Positions 59,351 through 64,000 of a DNA stretch of 64,000 nt are shown here, piece after piece. Each line of letters begins with the position of its first letter. The first letter of the stretch is position 1. The stretch lies in contig NC_016132.3 of assembly GCF_000005505.3 (NCBI RefSeq), forward strand, positions 17,412,501-17,476,500, given 5' to 3'. The notes under the pieces are model-generated. The model saw only the letters and a program-made list of their open reading frames with translations. It did no database searches and was not told where the DNA came from. The position numbers and the translations under genes are program-made. This DNA comes from Brachypodium distachyon. Lineage: Eukaryota > Streptophyta > Magnoliopsida > Poales > Poaceae.

Positions 59351-62340
59351 CGTGGCCCATGAGGCAACAAAATAGCATAAAGTCCTCATCTGGCCAGAAC
59401 TGGACGGAGAATGCTTGGTAATGTCATCTTCCGATTCAGAGGAGGAACCATCAGATTTTTCGCTTGCTTGGGCCTTTAGGGCTACGTGGGTACTATTTTG
59501 ACGCAAAAACTAATCGCGGTATAAGAAATTATGTTTACCATCATTTAGCATCTTTATAGCGAGAATATAACGGTACAGCGAGAGAAGAAATGGTTTAAAC
59601 ACAGCTTCTGGTGTTCGGATATGCTACTGTAACGAAGAAATACGGAGTAGGGTGCTGATTAAAACCATGATCACCGCTGCCTGCCATCCTCACATCAGTC
59701 CACTAGCCAGTAGGTCTAACAAGATTCAGTCCGACCAGGCATGTCCTGTACAAGTTAGCTGGCTATTGGAGTAGTAGGCAAGATTTGATAGATGAGACAT
59801 ATAATATATTTAACCCAGCACGAGTATAAGGAGGTCTTTAGTTTAAGTGTTTAAATTTAGAGTAGCTAAGCTACTGGAGTGGAGTAAAAAGAGCAACATG
59901 CATTATGTAACTTGATTAGTCTCAACTAGGAAAGCGTACCAACCTAAGTTAAGAAAGCAGCATGTTTATCTCGAGTAGTGTACTCTACAACCTAGCTAGC
60001 TATAGGAAGCTGACATAGCCATATCTGGGCTGTGTTTGCTACAAAGAGAGTTAATTAATTATCTGTAATCTGTGTCTTGTTACGTCGGACTGGGAGCGTT
60101 TCTTCTTCTTCGCGCATGACATAAGCCGGGTTCCACTGTCACCACCAGATACCTTACAAGTTACAAGCCCAAATGTAGAACCAAGTTCATTGTAAGGTAG
60201 CATCGCGTGGGATCCTACCAATGTCTTACTTGTACGCTAATTTCTAAATTTTAGTTTAAATTTTAAGCCAAAATTTTGAACTAGAAAATCTCTTGTCAAC
60301 TTAATCCCTAGTTCGTTCCAAACTCCAGCAAAATGCAACTACAACCACCGGCGCAGCATAGCTTATTTCCTCTGTTTTCTTCATCTTCCTCGTCCCAAAA
60401 ATATTTAGTGTAAAACTCAGGTGCACCAATCATGCTACTTACTACCAACCAGCTTAATTGCCACTAAGGGTTGGGGCGCGCCCTTGCGCGCCTCCTATGA
60501 CGGTATTTGGGGCGCGTGCGTTTCTGCAGTGGACGGATGCAGACATAAAATTTTCTATGCGAGACATATACAGGTTTCTGCCAGTCATAGCAATCAATGC
60601 AAACCAGACGACTCAGCATATCACGATGCTCTCAAGAGAACCAATTTATTTAGCATTTTTAGCTTCTCATTTATCTTCTTCTTTCTTTCTTTAGCTAATG
60701 ATGCTTCCCCCGCTTAATTGTTTCTTGACATCAGTTTAGAGAAAATTAAGTCAATTACAAGAGGAGATCAAGTTTAGAGGAAATTAAGTCAATTACAAGA
60801 GGAGATCAATGATTTGTATTGCTGCTAATCTCTCAATGTATATGTATGAAGTTCAATTAACCAAAAAAATAAAAGATGCAAAACAATAAAGCACACACGC
60901 CCGACTCAGTCATCTATTCTTCAACTATTTACTTTCGGGCTTCCACATTCTTTTTGAACAAAAAAACAGCCAAATGAAACGAGAACCATTTTAGCCTCTT
61001 CTTTCGACAGGAAGGATGGTATGCTTGTAAATCTGCATCTGATCAGAGCACCCAAGAGCACCCCAAACATTTGGTGGCTGGGCTTAAGAACTCTAAAACA
61101 CCTGGAGATGGTGGAGGTGAACTTGGTTCTGTTCTTTAAGGCGGATGTTTGAGGAATGACCTAACTGGGCTAGTCAAACCATCTTCAGATTCCATAGTCT
61201 TCTTTCACCTAAAATTAGATGGGAAGTTGTTTAGACAGTAATTTACTAACCAAGAGACCATACACAAAAACCAGCGTGGGTAATAAATAAATTTTGAATT
61301 TGGAAATTTTAGTCTGATGCTAGTTCGTTATCTCCCAAAAGCTGGTCGAATTTGAAAACTTCAAATAAGAATTTGGACATTTTAAGATCAAATTTAACAC
61401 AACAAGAGCAAGTACCAAGTGTGTGCTGCAAATCTGCAGAGGAACAATAACAGCTTGCTGGCTGCTACAGCTAATAATCTAATATTTATGATCAGAAGCA
61501 ACACAACAATCATGTGTTACTTACAAGCACATGCATTTGTGCTTACTCTAGTAAGAATGCAGAGTCAATGCTCAATTCCAAAAGGTGTTGTTTAATCCTT
61601 ATTATAATATTTCAAAAAGGAAACCCAATCCTATCATAAAAAGAGTTGGTCCTTTGGTCCTGATATGATCAGAATTAAGAACTTGTTTGTGCCACCCAGA
61701 TGCTCAAATAATAATGCGACACAAAAAACAAGTTCATGATTGAACTTGATATGATCAACTAAGCTTTATGGGGCAGTAGATGTATGGGGTTTTAGCTTAC
61801 GCAGTGAAGTATAATAAATCTTGGAGATCACACATGACACACTAAGTTAGCTAGAGTACCAACAACTAATTACATTGACCGAGATTCCATATTTAACTTG
61901 AATTAACATGCTAGGTACAAAATAGAGAGGAAATGGAAAGGCACAACCTTCTCAAAACTCTCTCAGATGAGAAGAGGATTGTAAGGAGTTGAGGGAATGC
62001 TTTCAGAGAACCATGGCGGGTTGTATCACCTCCTTAAAAATTACATTTCTGGTATCATGCAGAATGAAATTGCCAATTTGTCACAAATGTAAAAAAGAAA
62101 AGTAAACATGTTTTGCAAAACGAAACTGACCCTGAAAATATTTAACTTGAATTAACATGCTAGGATATAAAACATGCAACAATTGAAGGAATCAATATAT
62201 TTTTAGAAAAAGGATCATCAAAACAAAGTATATTTGGGTCAATTTTTCATGTACAAACAGTCAAGGTCATAAATTGTGAATGGATCATGGACACAAGATT
62301 CTAGTTCATAATTCTGCAGGTTTCAAATAGGAGATCGAAC
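59351..62340. other. AT-rich stretch without a supported gene
   Basis: Only short frames. One small exact tandem duplication of about 43 bp occurs near 60734-60810 (unit includes GAAATTAAGTCAATTACAAG). A possible terminal exon on the minus strand near 61140-61200 (MESEDGLTSPVRSFLKHPP-stop) is too weak to call. Confidence 0.45.
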
Positions 62341-62348
62341 ACTCACAC

Positions 62349-62458
62349 ATGATCCTTTTCAAGTCTGTTTACACTTGGTAAAACAAAGGGAAGAGAACAC
62401 ACTTCAATTTCATAGGCTCCTTTTGGTTCAAATCCAGTGACAGGGCAACCACACATTA
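62349..62458 (-). other. Exon-like segment, product not recognised
   Basis: Bounded by a TTTAG acceptor (62459) and a GTGTGAG donor (62348). The open frame reads MCGCPVTGFEPKGAYEIE, then CSLPFVLPSVNRLEKDH. I do not recognise the protein, and no neighbouring exons could be joined with confidence. Confidence 0.25.
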
Positions 62459-63021
62459 CTAAATCAAAAGAGCACCAGATAGGGCACGATGATAGCCCCC
62501 CATGGTTGTGGAACTGACACCACAAGTTTGATCAAGTATTAAAAATAAGACCACTCCTAGTCCGAGCAAAAATACAGTGGAGAGATCAGAGATATGTAGT
62601 TCAGTAAGTATAACACCATCTGGTTGAAATTTCATTTCCATACTTTACAGCCTCTGTTTGAAGAGAATATCAACAATTTTCTGTTGTTAATTAGCAAAGC
62701 TATGCATACAGGGCTGGTTCGAAGTGGAATATAGAAATAGAAGCATGGACTGATCCAGATTATATTGTGTTCATAGCAGGAAGCCAAGAAACATTAACTA
62801 TATTAGATGCATACCTCATTGCATGGCAGAGAGACCTATACCACACATCAAGTACGATAAAGGAATTCCAATCATTCCATATATAGCCAGGGAAAAAAGC
62901 TTGGAGTTTGTAAGAATAAGAAAATTCAAAGATTTAGTGGTCTGCTGCACTAAAGGACAAGGCTCTTATTGTGTCATAAAATTAGCACTTGGTGATCACT
63001 AAACTGCAAATAAAGAAATTA

Positions 63022-63105
63022 CCTTGAGAGGATACTCCAACACTTTGACCATCGGGGGAAAACTGGATATCTTCTCATCTGTCAAGACTAAGTGATCATG
63101 TAGTT
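63022..63105 (-). other. Exon-like segment, product not recognised
   Basis: 84 bases, phase 0 at both ends, bounded by TTTCATAG and GTAATTTC. Frame: ELHDHLVLTDEKISSFPPMV followed by KVLEYPLK. Possibly part of the same minus-strand gene as 62349-62458; not provable here. Confidence 0.3.
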
Positions 63106-63515
63106 CCTATGAAAAATGGCATAAAAAAGTTTAAATAGCAATTAGCAAGCTAATCCTAGGAGCTATAAACCTGGAATGTTCTAGCTTGGAACTACAATTG
63201 AATGCAGATATATCCAAAATCCTCGTGTATGAACTTCTGAAAAGAGATATATTGCTTACCTCTTAACTATTTGCTTCCCCTCATTGTGTTTTTTTGTCCT
63301 CGACTCCTCAGGCCACATTTAGGATTAACACTAAGAAGTGGGAAAAGGAAGGTCTCGTTTAAAACCCAAGCCGATTATCAACTATCATGCATCATGGAAA
63401 CCATAAAAGCTTATGGAGGAAAATATTACTAAATAATTTTATCTAGAGAAATCAACAGAGCGAACATAATATTGCCACTACAATTTTCTCGAAGGTCTAA
63501 GTACCCAACTCGCTA

Positions 63516-63656
63516 TTATGGTCTGAAGCAACCCTCCCATAGAAGGCAATCAGCTATGAACTTGCTCGTGGCTGCCGTGAGCTCCCTAAAGGTGATGATC
63601 TGCTCCTCAATTGGCTCCACGTCCTCATCGTCAGACTGAAATATTCCTGATGGTGC
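63516..63656 (-). pseudogene. Receptor-like cytoplasmic kinase relic
   Basis: The frame reads DDEDVEPIEEQIITFRELTA, then ATSKFIADCLLWEGCFR and a stop. This matches the start of RLCK-VII-type kinase domains, where TFRELAAATKNF is followed by LLGEGGFGRVYKG; here Gly to Trp and Gly to Cys changes spoil the nucleotide-binding loop, and a TAA follows at 63516-63518. There is no catalytic domain in the window. A degenerate fragment, possibly carried by a repeat. Confidence 0.55.
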
Positions 63657-64000
63657 TAGAGCTCAGGATAGCTGATCCGGTAAAGGTGAAGCTGAAGCTG
63701 TAGTGCCCCCAACTCCTGAACTACTTCCAAGAACCAATATCATTTTCTGCAACCAGGTAGTACTTTAGTCGGGATAAGGGAAAGCAGTATGGAAATAGGA
63801 ACCCTGTGGCTCCCTTAACGACTGCGTATTATCCTTCTAGCAAGCACACAATACACATGATCATTTGCTATTTCTAGTGGATACCAAAGTAAATATCAAG
63901 ATACATCCATTCAAGAAACCAAGAATGTGACGGTGCCCTTCATTCTGCCCTCGTAGACAAAAGAAGTACCTGATCATGATTCTTAGCCGGTGGATACAAT

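Noticed and set aside
59282..59506. Minus-strand 74-aa frame with Ser/Glu/Asp-rich stretch resembling a Copia gag linker
   Set aside because: Too short, overlaps the retroposon copy and lacks any gag or zinc-knuckle motif.

Overview
The window is nuclear DNA of a grass, most likely Pooideae. The evidence is split genes with GT-AG introns, many Stowaway-type MITEs (ends reading CTCCCTCC with TA target duplications), Copia, CACTA, Mutator-like and LINE elements, a plant VOZ transcription factor, and GC-rich exons typical of grasses. I cannot fix the species.

Layout. 0-1.8 kb: a UDP-glycosyltransferase (minus) whose single intron seems to need a GC donor. 4.4-6.6 kb: a two-exon gene (plus) for a 50-residue membrane protein, with a tandem duplication inside its intron. 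7.2-10.5 kb: dolichol-phosphate mannosyltransferase (minus, 9 coding exons reconstructed, 249 aa). 11.25-12.25 kb: a non-autonomous Mutator-like element with a 10-bp target duplication. 12.9 kb: a small plant-specific protein. 14.7 kb: tRNA-Arg(ACG). 15.7-20.1 kb: a PDAP1/HASPP28 homologue (minus, 8 exons, 162 aa). 20.9-21.3 kb: a secreted cysteine-rich peptide (minus). 21.85-28.44 kb: a complete but mutated Ty1/Copia element, with AAAAT target duplication and two nearly identical LTRs that carry the start of its own gag frame. 30.5-33.6 kb: a VOZ transcription factor (minus, 4 coding exons, 582 aa).

34.9-56.6 kb is the most interesting part. A two-gene O-methyltransferase (OMT) block has been duplicated in tandem and the copies have decayed in complementary ways. 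In block A (about 34.93-41.32 kb) the first OMT is intact and the second is a deleted pseudogene. In block B (about 42.27-56.62 kb) the first OMT is broken by a 6.6-kb CACTA transposon just after codon 4 (target duplication CAC) and by a later stop, while the second OMT is intact. The two blocks serve as filled/empty-site controls for a poly-A retroposon, the CACTA, a 729-bp Mutator-like element and a further insertion of about 0.4 kb.

56.6-64 kb is mainly repeat-derived or unassigned, with a kinase-like relic near 63.6 kb and two exon-like segments I cannot name. The UGT and the OMTs are both specialised-metabolism families, but housekeeping genes separate them, so I do not claim a biosynthetic cluster. 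Exon coordinates come from hand reading of splice signals and reading frames.
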